From Enterobacteriaceae bacterium 4M9 (lineage in GTDB: Bacteria > Pseudomonadota > Gammaproteobacteria > Enterobacterales > Enterobacteriaceae): DNA of 64,000 nt. The stretch lies in contig JAADJJ010000001.1 in the NCBI GenBank assembly GCA_010092695.1, positions 1,178,001 through 1,242,000 of the forward strand. The letters are read 5' to 3'. The notes beneath the pieces are model-generated. The model saw nothing but the letters and a program-made list of their open reading frames with translations. It was not told the origin of the DNA and did not search any database. Shown here in pieces: positions 47,918 to 57,163 of the stretch. Numbering within the stretch: the first letter of the stretch is position 1; each line of letters opens with the position of its first letter. Position numbers and translations under genes: made by a program.

Positions 47918-47947
47918 AAATGGCTTCCTTCGGGAAGCCATTTTTTT
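47918..47947. terminator. Bidirectional terminator between fbaA and the carbamate kinase gene
   Basis: A perfect 11-bp stem AAATGGCTTCC/GGAAGCCATTT with a UUCG-type loop (TTCG), then a T run on the plus strand. The convergent kinase gene ends at 47946, so its stop codon touches the T run and the minus-strand transcript can use the same hairpin. Confidence 0.9.
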
Positions 47948-48851
47948 ATCGCGTTACACAGGTTCCTTTCTCTCCGGCGATTATTTTCGGGGCATCCTTA
48001 AGAGCACCAATAAAAGCCGCGTTTCCGGTCTGTTTGACAAACTGCATCACCGCGGCGGCTTTCGGGCCCATCGCGCCATCCGGTGCCGCAAAGGGGCTAA
48101 GTTCCTCAACGGTGACGTGTCGTAGCGCTCGCGCCTGTGGTGTTCCCCAGTTTTCATACACCGCATCGGCATCCGTGAGGATGAGAAGATGGTCAGCATT
48201 GATGGACTGAGCCAGTACCGCAGCCGTTAAATCTTTATCAATCACCGCTTCAATGCCCTGGTAACCCTCAGTGTGTTTGACCACCGGAATGCCGCCACCG
48301 CCGCAGCAAATCACCGTATGCCCGGCCTCCATCAGCGTGCAGATTGCATCACTGTCTATAATTTTCAGCGGTGTCGGGGAGGCAACAACCCGGCGAATAT
48401 ACTCACCATCTGCTTTCATCTGCCAGCCGTAGCGTTTTTCCAGTTCTGTCTGCTGCTCTGGTGGGTACACCGGGCCAATGTATTTGCCAGGTTGTGTGAA
48501 AGCCTCATCTTGCGGACTCACTTCCACGCGCGTCATCAGCGTTGTCACCGGTCTGCCGCCAGTAAATGACATCAGTTCCTGGGCAATGGCAAAGCCAATC
48601 ATGCCCTGGCTTTCGGCCACCAGGATATCCAGGGGCCAGGCGGGTGTGTGTGTACAGGCTGCATTCTGTAACGCTAGCAGACCCACCTGGGGGCCATTGC
48701 CGTGAACAATGATTAACTGATAATCACGGGCTAATTCTGCTGTCATCCGGGCAAATAGCTGAATACTGCGCTGTTGGTTTTCAGCGCTCAACACTTCTCC
48801 ACGTTGTAATAACGCGTTACCACCCAGAGCAATCACAATCTTTTTTTTCAT
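47946..48851 (-). CDS. Carbamate kinase (ArcC/AllK-like)
   Basis: 301 residues of the amino-acid kinase fold. Signatures: IALGGNALLQRG at the N-terminus, VHGNGPQVGLLALQ, and CCGGGGIPVV near 183; the PIGP-like tail region GPKAAAVMQFV is conserved. It makes ATP from carbamoyl phosphate and ADP. Its placement next to fdrA-ylbE-ylbF homologues points to the final ATP-yielding step after oxamate carbamoyltransfer (the allK role) rather than the arginine deiminase pathway, since no arcA/arcB is present. It is transcribed divergently from the MFS-fdrA operon. Confidence 0.92.
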   Translation of the reverse strand: MKKKIVIALGGNALLQRGEVLSAENQQRSIQLFARMTAELARDYQLIIVHGNGPQVGLLALQNAACTHTPAWPLDILVAESQGMIGFAIAQELMSFTGGRPVTTLMTRVEVSPQDEAFTQPGKYIGPVYPPEQQTELEKRYGWQMKADGEYIRRVVASPTPLKIIDSDAICTLMEAGHTVICCGGGGIPVVKHTEGYQGIEAVIDKDLTAAVLAQSINADHLLILTDADAVYENWGTPQARALRHVTVEELSPFAAPDGAMGPKAAAVMQFVKQTGNAAFIGALKDAPKIIAGEKGTCVTR

Positions 48852-49186
48852 AAAAACCTCAGCGTCTGAACTATCTGCCGCTCAACATAGCGTTTTGCTG
48901 CTTTAAGAGTGTGATGAAACCGACAGCTGAAATATCCCAAAAAATATCTCGTTAATTGCCTCGCTATTAATCTTCTTTATTAAAAATACTTTAAAAGTGA
49001 TTGTTAGAAATTTTTTGATAATAAAGTGGTCAGTTTCCAGGAGTTTATAACAATGGGTTTTGTGTGACCTTGTTCAAATGAAATAGCGATGGTGCCGGAT
49101 AAGGTGAACTCAGTTAAAAAATCAAGCCTCACGTAGCTTGTCAGAAAATGAGGTGTTCAGCGGTAACGATTACCGGGAGATTACGC
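48852..49186. other. Divergent promoter region of the carbamate kinase and MFS-fdrA genes
   Basis: 335 AT-rich bases between divergent genes. TGTGACCTTGTTCAAA at 49063-49078 matches 9 of 10 fixed bases of a CRP site. The targets of the LysR regulator at 54236 are presumably here too, but I could not pick a clear operator. Confidence 0.4.
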
Positions 49187-50410
49187 ATGTCTGGATCATA
49201 TGAAGTGACTGAGGTCACGAGTAAAAAAGGAATACCGGCCTGGTGGGTTACGGTGTTTCTGTTCTGGTTAGGATGGATTTTTATGTATGCTGACCGCACG
49301 GTACTTAATCCAGTAATGGGTGAATTAGAAAAAGAATTTGGCTTAAGTGGTACACAACTGGGTATTCTTAACTCCGTATTCTATTTCTCTTACGCTTTGC
49401 TTCAGGTTCCGGCAGGCATTCTGGGTGACAAAATTGGTAAAAAGAAAGTCCTGGTGCCGGGGTTTATTCTTTTTGGTGTCTTTACTGCGGTGACCGGTTG
49501 GGCGAAAAGTTGGTACACACTATTGTTTGCCCGCGTTGTTACCGGGGCCGGGGAAGGTACTTACTACGGCCCACAATATGGACTCTCTTCTGAACAAATC
49601 CCTAAAAAATACCGTTCTCTGGGCAGTGCCATTATTAACAGCGGAATGGCCTTTGGTATCGCCCTGGGGCTGATGACCTCCAGCTGGCTGGTTTACGACC
49701 AGGGATATTCGTGGCGTATGCCGTTTTATGCAATGGCGGTACCGTCCGTATTAGTCGGTGTGGCTATCTGGTTATTTGTCAAAGAGAAGAAGCGCACTGC
49801 TGAGATTGACGGCGTGCCGGTGAAAAAAGGCAAGTTCAGCGATCTTCTTAAAAACCGTAATTTAATTCTTACCTATATTATGGTGTTCTGTAGCTTATTT
49901 GGCTTTTTCGTTATTTTGACCTGGCTTCCTTATTATTTGCAAAATGAACGCGGTATTGCTGGCAGTGAAACAGGGTTTATTTCTTCGCTGGTGGCCTGGA
50001 TTTCAATTCCCGGCGCACTGTTGTTTTCCAGTCTGTCCGATAAATTAGGTAAGCGTAAGCCGTTAATTATGTTCCTGGTGCCGGTTGCTATTGCCAGTAT
50101 GCTGTCCATTGTCTGGATGCCAAACATGACAGGCGTTATTGTCGCGCTGTGCGTATATGGCCTGGTGGGCAAACTGGCGCTCGACCCGGTGCTGGTTGCG
50201 CTGGTTGCCGATAGCGTTGATGAAAATAATTACAGCACGGCATTTGGCTTATTTAATTTCATCGGCATGAGTTCATCTATTCTTGCGCCAATTATTGCAG
50301 GTGCAGCACGTGATATGACCGGAAGCCTTGCATCCAGTTTCTATGTTTCAGCCGTCCTGCTGGTTATCGGTTTAATCGCAATGCTGTTTCTAAAAGAGAA
50401 ACGCACATAA
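49187..50410 (+). CDS. MFS transporter, anion:cation symporter type, of the carbamoyltransferase cluster
   Basis: 407 residues from ATG 49187 (CGGGAGATTACGC precedes it). Twelve hydrophobic segments; FMYADRTVLNPVMGEL in helix 1 and GILGDKIGKKKVLVPG are typical of the ACS family that includes hexuronate, galactonate and glucarate permeases. It is the first gene of the fdrA operon, 13 bases before fdrA, so it probably imports the small organic anion whose carbamoyl group is processed, such as oxamate or a ureido acid; the substrate is inferred. Confidence 0.88.
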   Translation: MSGSYEVTEVTSKKGIPAWWVTVFLFWLGWIFMYADRTVLNPVMGELEKEFGLSGTQLGILNSVFYFSYALLQVPAGILGDKIGKKKVLVPGFILFGVFTAVTGWAKSWYTLLFARVVTGAGEGTYYGPQYGLSSEQIPKKYRSLGSAIINSGMAFGIALGLMTSSWLVYDQGYSWRMPFYAMAVPSVLVGVAIWLFVKEKKRTAEIDGVPVKKGKFSDLLKNRNLILTYIMVFCSLFGFFVILTWLPYYLQNERGIAGSETGFISSLVAWISIPGALLFSSLSDKLGKRKPLIMFLVPVAIASMLSIVWMPNMTGVIVALCVYGLVGKLALDPVLVALVADSVDENNYSTAFGLFNFIGMSSSILAPIIAGAARDMTGSLASSFYVSAVLLVIGLIAMLFLKEKRT

Positions 50411-50423
50411 AGAGGTAGCGGTA

Positions 50424-52085
50424 ATGATTTATGCCTTTATTAAAAAGGGAAGTTTTCAGGACTCGGTCAGCCTGATGATAATTTCCCGCAAGCTCAGTGA
50501 ATCCCCGCTGGTCGATCAGGTCTCGGTCATGATGGGTACGCCCGCGAATAAGTCGATGCTCGATTCCACCGGTTTCTGGCATGACGATTTTGCCGACGCG
50601 ACACCTAACGATATTTGCGTGGCGGTCAGAACGCAAAACCCGCAGCCCGACATTCTGGAGGCTATTCGTGAGCAGCTGGACAACGAGCTAAACGCGATAG
50701 CCAGTGCTGCGGGGAGTTCACATCAGCTGATTAAGGCGCGCCGTTGGGAAAGCGCCTGCAACAAATTACCCAGGGCTAACCTGCTGCTGGTGTCTGTGGC
50801 CGGGGAGTACGCCGCGTCGGTCGCAAAAGAAGGATTGCTGGCCAATAAAAACGTGATGCTGTTTTCCGACAACGTGCCCCTTGAGCAGGAAGTAGAGCTA
50901 AAAACGCTGGCACGCGAGCGCGGGCTTATTGTTATGGGGCCAGACTGCGGCACGGCGATGATTGCAGGCAGTCCGCTTGCCTTCGCCAACGTACTGCCGC
51001 AGGGCGGTATTGGCGTCATTGGCGCATCGGGTACCGGAATTCAGGAAATCACGTCACAGATTGCACTGCATCAACAGGGCATCAGCCACGCCATCGGTTT
51101 GGGTGGGCGTGATTTGAGTGCTGATGTGGGTGGCATCAGTGCGCTGACGGCGCTGGATATGCTGGCCGCGAATGACGCCACGCAGGTGATTGCGTTTGTC
51201 TCTAAACCACCGGCGCCGCAGGTGCGAACCCGCATTATTGCTGCCATGCAGCAGGTAGGGAAACCGGTTGTCGCGCTGTTTTTGGGCAGCAAACCCGAGC
51301 AGCGCCGTGAAGGTAACGTCTGGCTGGCAAACTCCCTTTCTGATGCGGCACAACTGGCGGTGCTGCTAATGCGCGTAGCGCTACAGCGGCAGGCCCAGCC
51401 GGAGGTGGTCGGCAAAGGGATCTGCGGATTATACGCCGGGGGCACGCTGGCGGCCGAAGCCGCGATGCTGCTGTCGGCCGGGCTTGGGATCCCTGTCAGC
51501 GAAAGCCACGAGCAGGGCATCATGCTACAGGCCAGCGGCCATCGCATTATCGATCTGGGCGATGACAGCTATACCCTTGGCAGGCCGCATCCGATGATCG
51601 ACCCGGCGACTCGCAGCATTGAAATTGAAAAACTGGCCGCACAGCCAGAAACAGGCGTGCTGCTGCTGGATGTTGTGCTGGGCTACGGTGCGTGTGCCGA
51701 TCCGGCGGGCGCCGTGGTTGACGCCGTTTCTCAGGTGCGCAGTAGCCGTAGCGCGCCGCTGGTGGTGATAGCCACGCTGACCGGTACTGATGCGGACCCG
51801 CAGGGGCGCCGTGGGCAGAGCGAAAAACTCCGCGAGGCCGCAATAGCGGTTGTGGAAACCCTCGAAGAAGCCGTACTGCTTGCCATTAGCCTGACGCACC
51901 ACCAGGAGCGCAATGCGTCTGGTACATCAGGCTCGCTGCTTGATGGGGTAGCGGTCATCAACGCGGGTTTGCGCAGTTTTGCGCTGGATTTGCAAAGTAG
52001 CGGTACGCCCGTTGTGCACTATCAGTGGGCTCCCGTTGCCGGGGGCAACGCCCGTCTCGCCAGTTTACTCAAACAGTTACATTAA
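50424..52085 (+). CDS. fdrA: FdrA/AllF, oxamate carbamoyltransferase component
   Basis: 553 residues, very close to E. coli FdrA (555). Shared blocks include AFIKKGSFQDSVSLMIISRK at the N-terminus, MGPDCGTAMIAGSPLAFANV, GVIGASGTGIQE, HAIGLGGRDLS, ICGLYAGGTLAAEA and QWAPVAGGN at the end. It carries succinyl-CoA-ligase/ATP-citrate-lyase-like CoA-binding folds. In E. coli fdrA, ylbE and ylbF together are required for oxamate carbamoyltransferase, which splits oxalurate to oxamate and carbamoyl phosphate. It lies between the transporter and the ylbE homologue. Confidence 0.93.
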   Translation: MIYAFIKKGSFQDSVSLMIISRKLSESPLVDQVSVMMGTPANKSMLDSTGFWHDDFADATPNDICVAVRTQNPQPDILEAIREQLDNELNAIASAAGSSHQLIKARRWESACNKLPRANLLLVSVAGEYAASVAKEGLLANKNVMLFSDNVPLEQEVELKTLARERGLIVMGPDCGTAMIAGSPLAFANVLPQGGIGVIGASGTGIQEITSQIALHQQGISHAIGLGGRDLSADVGGISALTALDMLAANDATQVIAFVSKPPAPQVRTRIIAAMQQVGKPVVALFLGSKPEQRREGNVWLANSLSDAAQLAVLLMRVALQRQAQPEVVGKGICGLYAGGTLAAEAAMLLSAGLGIPVSESHEQGIMLQASGHRIIDLGDDSYTLGRPHPMIDPATRSIEIEKLAAQPETGVLLLDVVLGYGACADPAGAVVDAVSQVRSSRSAPLVVIATLTGTDADPQGRRGQSEKLREAAIAVVETLEEAVLLAISLTHHQERNASGTSGSLLDGVAVINAGLRSFALDLQSSGTPVVHYQWAPVAGGNARLASLLKQLH

Positions 52086-52101
52086 GTTCAGAGGTACGGA
52101 T

Positions 52102-53364
52102 ATGTATTCATCTATTGCACAGGCCAACGAAGCCATCATTGAACGCATCAAAGCCGCGCGCCCGCACTGGGTGGCGGTAAAACCGGCCAGAGAAGCCGTG
52201 GCCGAATTATCTTCTGGACGTAAATTACTCCATGCAGGCCCGCCGATTGCCTGGGCTGAGATGACTGGCCCGATGCGCGGCGCCTGTATTGGTGCATCAC
52301 TGTTTGAAGGCTGGGCGGCAAGCGAGAAAGAAGCTGTACAGCTGCTTGAACAAGGCGAGGTGACGTTTATTCCTTGCCACCACGTGGGTGCCGTAGGGCC
52401 AATGGGTGGGATCACTTCCGCTAACATGCCGGTACTGGTGGTGCGTGACGTGATACATGGCAATCAGGCTTGCTGCAACCTCAACGAAGGCATTGGTAAA
52501 GTGATGCGCTTTGGTGCCTATGGCGATGACGTACAAAAACGCCTGCGCTGGATGCGCGACACGCTGGCGCCGGTATTGCAGGACGCGCTCTCGCGTATGG
52601 AAAACGGTGTCGATCTGACGGCCATGATGGCGCAGGCTATTACGATGGGTGATGAGTTTCACCAGCGCAATATTGCCGCCTCGTCGCTGCTGCTGCGCGC
52701 GTTATCGCCAGTGATTGCCGGACTGGATCGCCCGAAAGCCGGGATCATTGAAGTGCTGCAATTCCTGAGCGTGACGGATCAGTTCTTCCTCAACCTCGCA
52801 ATGGCCTACAGCAAAGCGGTAATGGATGCGGCGGCAGACATTAAGGCAGGCTCCGTCGTGACCGCCATGACGCGCAACGGGCGTGATTTTGGTATCCGCG
52901 TGAGCGGCACAGGTGACCGCTGGTTCACCGCGCCAGTGAATACGCCGCAGGGACTGTTTTTTACCGGCTACAGCCAGGCCGATGCCAACCCGGACATTGG
53001 CGACAGCGCCATCACGGAAACGCTGGGCATCGGGGGAGCCGCCATGATTGCCGCACCGGGCGTGACCCGTTTCGTCGGTGCGGGCGGTATGGGAGCTGCG
53101 CTCGAAACGTCGGAGGAAATGGCTGAAATCTATCTCGCAAATAACCCGCTGTTCCAGATCCCGTCCTGGGATTTCAAAGGCGCCTGTCTGGGGCTGGATA
53201 TCCGTCGTGTCGTCGAAACAGGGATTACGCCTTTGATCAATACCGGTATTGCCCATCGGGAAGCGGGTATTGGCCAGGTGGGCGCGGGAACGGTACGTGC
53301 ACCGTTGCTGTGTTTTGAAAAGGCGCTGGAAGCGCTGGCAGAACTGCATCATATCACGGCGTAA
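52102..53364 (+). CDS. ylbE: YlbE/AllG (DUF1116), oxamate carbamoyltransferase component
   Basis: 420 residues from ATG 52102, matching E. coli YlbE (419). Long shared stretches include HAGPPIAWAEMTGPMRGAC, CNLNEGIGKVMRFGAYG, VTDQFFLNLAMAY, RVSGTGDRWFTAPVNTPQG and WDFKGACLGLDIRRVVETGI (each shown in part). Upstream in-frame codons overlap fdrA and are not conserved; GTTCAGAGGTACGGAT supplies the ribosome site. DUF1116 protein, catalytic details unknown, needed with fdrA and ylbF for oxalurate transcarbamoylation. Confidence 0.93.
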   Translation: MYSSIAQANEAIIERIKAARPHWVAVKPAREAVAELSSGRKLLHAGPPIAWAEMTGPMRGACIGASLFEGWAASEKEAVQLLEQGEVTFIPCHHVGAVGPMGGITSANMPVLVVRDVIHGNQACCNLNEGIGKVMRFGAYGDDVQKRLRWMRDTLAPVLQDALSRMENGVDLTAMMAQAITMGDEFHQRNIAASSLLLRALSPVIAGLDRPKAGIIEVLQFLSVTDQFFLNLAMAYSKAVMDAAADIKAGSVVTAMTRNGRDFGIRVSGTGDRWFTAPVNTPQGLFFTGYSQADANPDIGDSAITETLGIGGAAMIAAPGVTRFVGAGGMGAALETSEEMAEIYLANNPLFQIPSWDFKGACLGLDIRRVVETGITPLINTGIAHREAGIGQVGAGTVRAPLLCFEKALEALAELHHITA

Positions 53365-53445
53365 TGGCTCCGCTGCCTTGTCCGGCCTGGGTACGCCCGG
53401 GCCTGGCAAGGCGCTCATGGCGTTGCCGGGCATAACGGAGGGGAA

Positions 53446-54318
53446 ATGGTCACCATTAATGCACTGGCGTGCGCCGGACTTCATCGGCTTGCCGATGGCG
53501 AATGGCAATTACACAGCCGTTTCACTCAGGCGATTAACTACCAACATTCGCAAGGCGCGCTGTTAACGTTGTTTCGTCACGGCAAGGGGATGGGACCGAC
53601 CGGCGTGCTGCTCAGTGGTGCCCAGTTTGCCCGCGTGATGCATGTCGATGGATTTATCAAACAAGGAACGACGTTATGGGGGCAGGGCGTGACGTTGCGC
53701 CCATCGCGTCAGCTTCACCTGCAGGTCAAGGCAGGGGCTATCGCCGGACTCGATCTGTCATCTGTTACCCATGTAAGCGGTCTGTGCGGCGCGTTGAATC
53801 ACCCGCCAGGTTACGAGCCACTCGCCTGCGCGATTATTGCGCAGCTTGAACGCGGGCTTCAGGGTGAACAGCCTGACTGGCGCTGGCTCATCGGTTACGG
53901 GCCAGGGCTTACGCCCAGCGGTGATGACATCTTGACGGGGATCGCTGCCGTGCTGCATGCCACAGGGTTGTTTGCGCGCATCCCTTCGTTTTTACCCCCA
54001 GCGGATCAACTCGCACAGCTGACAACTTCGGTAAGCTGCAGCTATCTGAACAGTGCCGGAATGGGTGAGTTTTCAACGCCGGTACTGAAGGTGATACGCC
54101 GTCTGCAGTCGGGCCGCTGTCCACAATCTGCCATTGGGCGTTTGCTCGCCGTCGGGCATACGTCAGGTGCCGATATTTTGTTGGGAATAGCCTTAGCGCA
54201 ACGGTGGCTACAGGGGTTAGATTCAAGGGGAATGCATGCTCGATCAGGAAACTATACGCACGTTTATTCGGGTTGCAGAAACGGAGAGTTTTTCCCGGGC
54301 GGCCAGTTCATTACATAA
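53446..54318 (+). CDS. ylbF: YlbF/AllH (DUF2877), oxamate carbamoyltransferase component, extended C-terminus
   Basis: 290 residues against 271 in E. coli YlbF. The C-terminal half is well conserved: GYGPGLTPSGDDILTGIAAVL, LTTSVSCSYLNSAGMGEFSTP and LAVGHTSGADILLGIALAQRWLQG. E. coli YlbF ends two residues after the equivalent LLQG; here the frame runs on ~31 residues into the LysR gene, an 83-base overlap. One G fewer in GGGG at 54213-54216 would give a stop at 54218. I start at ATG 53446 after CGGAGGGGAA. About 80 bases separate it from ylbE. Confidence 0.85.
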   Translation: MVTINALACAGLHRLADGEWQLHSRFTQAINYQHSQGALLTLFRHGKGMGPTGVLLSGAQFARVMHVDGFIKQGTTLWGQGVTLRPSRQLHLQVKAGAIAGLDLSSVTHVSGLCGALNHPPGYEPLACAIIAQLERGLQGEQPDWRWLIGYGPGLTPSGDDILTGIAAVLHATGLFARIPSFLPPADQLAQLTTSVSCSYLNSAGMGEFSTPVLKVIRRLQSGRCPQSAIGRLLAVGHTSGADILLGIALAQRWLQGLDSRGMHARSGNYTHVYSGCRNGEFFPGGQFIT

Positions 54319-55168
54319 AACTCCCGCCGCGATAAGCTATCGCATTAAAACGCTTGAAGAGCAGGTGGGAACGCAGCTTTTTTTACGTACCACCCGTTCG
54401 GTCAATCTGACGCTTGCCGGCCAGCATCTGCTGGAGCACTGTCGACAGTGGCTTAACTGGCTGGATGCGATGCCGGATGAGCTTCAGCAAATCAACGCAG
54501 GCGTTGAGAGACAGGTGAATATTGTTATCAATAACCTGCTCTACCAGCCGCAGACCACGGCAGATCTTCTGACATGGTTGCATCAGCAGTTTCCCTTTAC
54601 CCGTTTTCAAATTTCCCGCCAGGTCTACATGGGCGTGTGGGACTCGCTGTTGTATGACGATTTCCAGTTAGCCATTGGCGTCACCGGCTCGGAATCGCTC
54701 TCTAACACTATCTCTTTACTGCCGCTGGGTGACATCAGCTGGCAATTTGTGGTGGCGCAGAGTCACCCTTTAGCCCGCCATCCGGCACCGGTGCTGTCTG
54801 ACGACATGTTACGTCGCTATCCGGCGATTAATATTGAAGACACATCGCGCACGCTGACGCGCCGTGTTGCCTGGCTTCTGAGCGGGCAAAAGGAGATTAA
54901 AGTGCCGGACCTGAGCACCAAACTGGCCTGTCATTTAAGCGGTCTTGGGGTTGGTTTTTTACCGGAGCGCATGTGCCGACCGTATGTCGAATCGGGTGCG
55001 CTGGTGGTTCGCGAGGTCATTAATCCGCGCCAGCCTTCACCCCTTTCTATAGCCTGGAAGAATGCGGGCAGCGGCAAGGTGGTGAGTGAGATTGCAGAAG
55101 TGTTTAAGCAGAAAAATGCATTGGTGAATGGGTTTCTCCGGATGGTTGATAAACCTGCGGCGTCTTAA
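54236..55168 (+). CDS. LysR-family regulator of the carbamoyltransferase cluster
   Basis: 310 residues. N-terminal HTH LDQETIRTFIRVAETESFSRAASSLHKTPAAISYRIKTLEEQ (split: residues 2-44), then a LysR substrate-binding domain. The start ATG 54236 is preceded by CAAGGGGAATGC and the N-terminus is canonical, so the start is secure even though it lies inside the ylbF frame. It is the last gene of the operon, so the operon may autoregulate. Target and inducer not known. Confidence 0.9.
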   Translation: MLDQETIRTFIRVAETESFSRAASSLHKTPAAISYRIKTLEEQVGTQLFLRTTRSVNLTLAGQHLLEHCRQWLNWLDAMPDELQQINAGVERQVNIVINNLLYQPQTTADLLTWLHQQFPFTRFQISRQVYMGVWDSLLYDDFQLAIGVTGSESLSNTISLLPLGDISWQFVVAQSHPLARHPAPVLSDDMLRRYPAINIEDTSRTLTRRVAWLLSGQKEIKVPDLSTKLACHLSGLGVGFLPERMCRPYVESGALVVREVINPRQPSPLSIAWKNAGSGKVVSEIAEVFKQKNALVNGFLRMVDKPAAS

Positions 55169-55199
55169 TTTTGCTCGGGTGTTTTCTTGCGGCATATCA

Positions 55200-55226
55200 A
55201 AAAATGGCATCTTCGACCATTTTTGT
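55200..55226 (+). terminator. Terminator after the LysR gene
   Basis: AAAAATGG/CCATTTTT stem (55200-55207 with 55217-55224) with a 9-base loop and T-rich tail, about 30 bases after the stop. Confidence 0.65.
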
Positions 55227-55297
55227 TTACCTTTGTCAGGTCGTTTTCGTGAAGATAGTCTCATTTTCTTTTTTTTGACCTGACCAAGGATTATTGA

Positions 55298-56152
55298 ATG
55301 GAAGATTTGAACGTTGTCGATAGCATAAATAACGCGGGCAGCTGGTTGGTGCGCAACCAGGCACTGTTACTGAGCTACGCGGTCAATATTGTCGCGGCAA
55401 TCGCCATCATTATCGTTGGCCTGATTATCGCACGCACTGTTTCTGGCATGGCCAACCGCGTGATGCGGGCGCGCCACATTGACAGCACAGTGGCTGATTT
55501 TCTTTCTGCGATGGTGCGCTATGCCATTATCGCTTTTACGGTGATTGCTGCGCTGGGGCGTGTGGGTGTTCAGACGGCCTCGGTTATCGCCGTGCTCGGT
55601 GCCGCCGGTCTGGCGGTAGGCCTGGCGCTGCAAGGCTCGCTGTCAAACCTGGCGGCTGGCGTACTGCTGGTGACATTCCGCCCGTTCCGCTCTGGCGAAT
55701 ATGTCGATCTCGGTGGTGTGGCTGGTACGGTAATTAACGTGCAGATTTTCTCTACCACGCTGCGTACCATAGACGGCAAAATTGTTGTGGTGCCAAACGG
55801 TAAAATCATTGCGGGTAATATCATTAACTTCTCGCGTGAGCCGGTGCGCCGTAACGAGTTTATTATCGGCGTATCTTACGACGCCAACACCGATGAAGTG
55901 ATTCAGACCATCAAAGACATTCTTCAGGCCGACGAGCGTGTGCTCAAAGACCGGGAAATCACCGTGCGTCTGAATGAACTAGGGCCATCAACCGTCAACT
56001 ATGTGGCGCGTGCATGGAGCAATAGCGGCGACCTGCAAGAAGTTTACTGGGACGTGCTGGAGCGCATCAAACGCAGTTTTGATGAGAAAGGTATTAGCTT
56101 CCCGTATCCGCAAATGGACGTGCGCGTCACACAACCGACGCAAAATTCATAA
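55298..56152 (+). CDS. mscS: Small-conductance mechanosensitive channel MscS
   Basis: 284 residues, close to E. coli MscS (286). N-terminal three-helix membrane domain; the pore-lining third helix is [23 protein letters not shown] (alanine/glycine ridge near 98-120), followed by the beta domain [19 protein letters not shown] and the C-terminal PYPQMDVR. It opens on membrane tension and releases solutes during hypo-osmotic shock. In E. coli it follows fbaA directly; here the carbamoyltransferase cluster intervenes. Confidence 0.97.
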   Translation: MEDLNVVDSINNAGSWLVRNQALLLSYAVNIVAAIAIIIVGLIIARTVSGMANRVMRARHIDSTVADFLSAMVRYAIIAFTVIAALGRVGVQTASVIAVLGAAGLAVGLALQGSLSNLAAGVLLVTFRPFRSGEYVDLGGVAGTVINVQIFSTTLRTIDGKIVVVPNGKIIAGNIINFSREPVRRNEFIIGVSYDANTDEVIQTIKDILQADERVLKDREITVRLNELGPSTVNYVARAWSNSGDLQEVYWDVLERIKRSFDEKGISFPYPQMDVRVTQPTQNS

Positions 56153-56157
56153 TCTAC

Positions 56158-56182
56158 AAGGCCAGCGTTTGCTGGCCTTTTT
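56158..56182 (+). terminator. Rho-independent terminator of mscS
   Basis: AAGGCCAGC/GCTGGCCTT stem with loop GTTT and a T tail, 5 bases after the stop. Confidence 0.9.
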
Positions 56183-56360
56183 ATTGCTCACCTGATGAGA
56201 AAGGGTGCTGGTACCGCCGTCGGCATCGTCTCCCCTCGTTGAACCGCTTCCCCCCGCCTAATATCAGTTGTACTTATCGCTGATTAAAATTATCCATTTC
56301 CGCTAATGACGACGGCTCGCTACACTCAGCGGTATTTCGTGAAGAGCAAGGGGTTTTGGC

Positions 56361-56996
56361 GTGTTATCGTATTATTTACAGGGACTTATGTTAGGTGCGG
56401 CGATGATCCTGCCGCTGGGGCCGCAGAACGCGTTTGTCATGAACCAGGGCATTCGCCGTCAGTATCATTTAATGGTGGCGCTGCTGTGCGCGGTGAGCGA
56501 TATGGTGCTGATTTGTGCCGGTATTTTTGGCGGTAGCGCACTGCTGTCGCACTCACCGTGGCTGCTGGCGCTGGTGACCTGGGGCGGCGTGGGATTTTTG
56601 CTGTGGTACGGCTGGGGAGCGTTGCGCACAGCGATGAGCCGCGACATTACGCTAACGCAGGATGAGGTTATGAAGCAGGGGCGGCTGCGGATAATCACCA
56701 CCATGCTGGCGGTGACCTGGCTTAACCCGCACGTATACCTGGATACCTTTGTGGTGCTCGGAAGCCTTGGCGGGCAACTGGAAGCCGAGCCAAAACGCTG
56801 GTTTGCTATCGGCACCGTGAGCGCTTCATTTCTGTGGTTTTTTGGCCTGGCTATTCTTGCCGCCTGGATGGCGCCACGGCTGCGCACGGTCCTTGCACAG
56901 CGCATCATCAACGCAGCCGTGGGTGCCGTGATGATTTATATTGCGCTGCGCCTCGCCCAGGACGGCGTGCAGCACCTCGCGCGACTGATGTCGTGA
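56361..56996 (+). CDS. argO: Arginine exporter ArgO
   Basis: 211 residues from a GTG start at 56361, the same start codon type as in E. coli. LysE-family exporter with about five to six hydrophobic helices; [22 protein letters not shown] and [19 protein letters not shown] are conserved. It exports arginine (and canavanine). In E. coli it is activated by ArgP, encoded two genes on. The alternative ATG inside (MNQG) is too late. Confidence 0.95.
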   Translation: MLSYYLQGLMLGAAMILPLGPQNAFVMNQGIRRQYHLMVALLCAVSDMVLICAGIFGGSALLSHSPWLLALVTWGGVGFLLWYGWGALRTAMSRDITLTQDEVMKQGRLRIITTMLAVTWLNPHVYLDTFVVLGSLGGQLEAEPKRWFAIGTVSASFLWFFGLAILAAWMAPRLRTVLAQRIINAAVGAVMIYIALRLAQDGVQHLARLMS

Positions 56997-57163
56997 ATCA
57001 CCCGAATCTGATAGACATTATTTTTCGGCGAACTATGCTTTTGCGAGGCTCTGCCCTTAGCGGGTGGTAACATAATCCGCCATTGCACCCGCAGATGGTG
57101 ATGTGTGGGTGCATCTGTGCCATAAGGCCGGAATATCATGTGGAAAAGCACGGAGGTCATACA

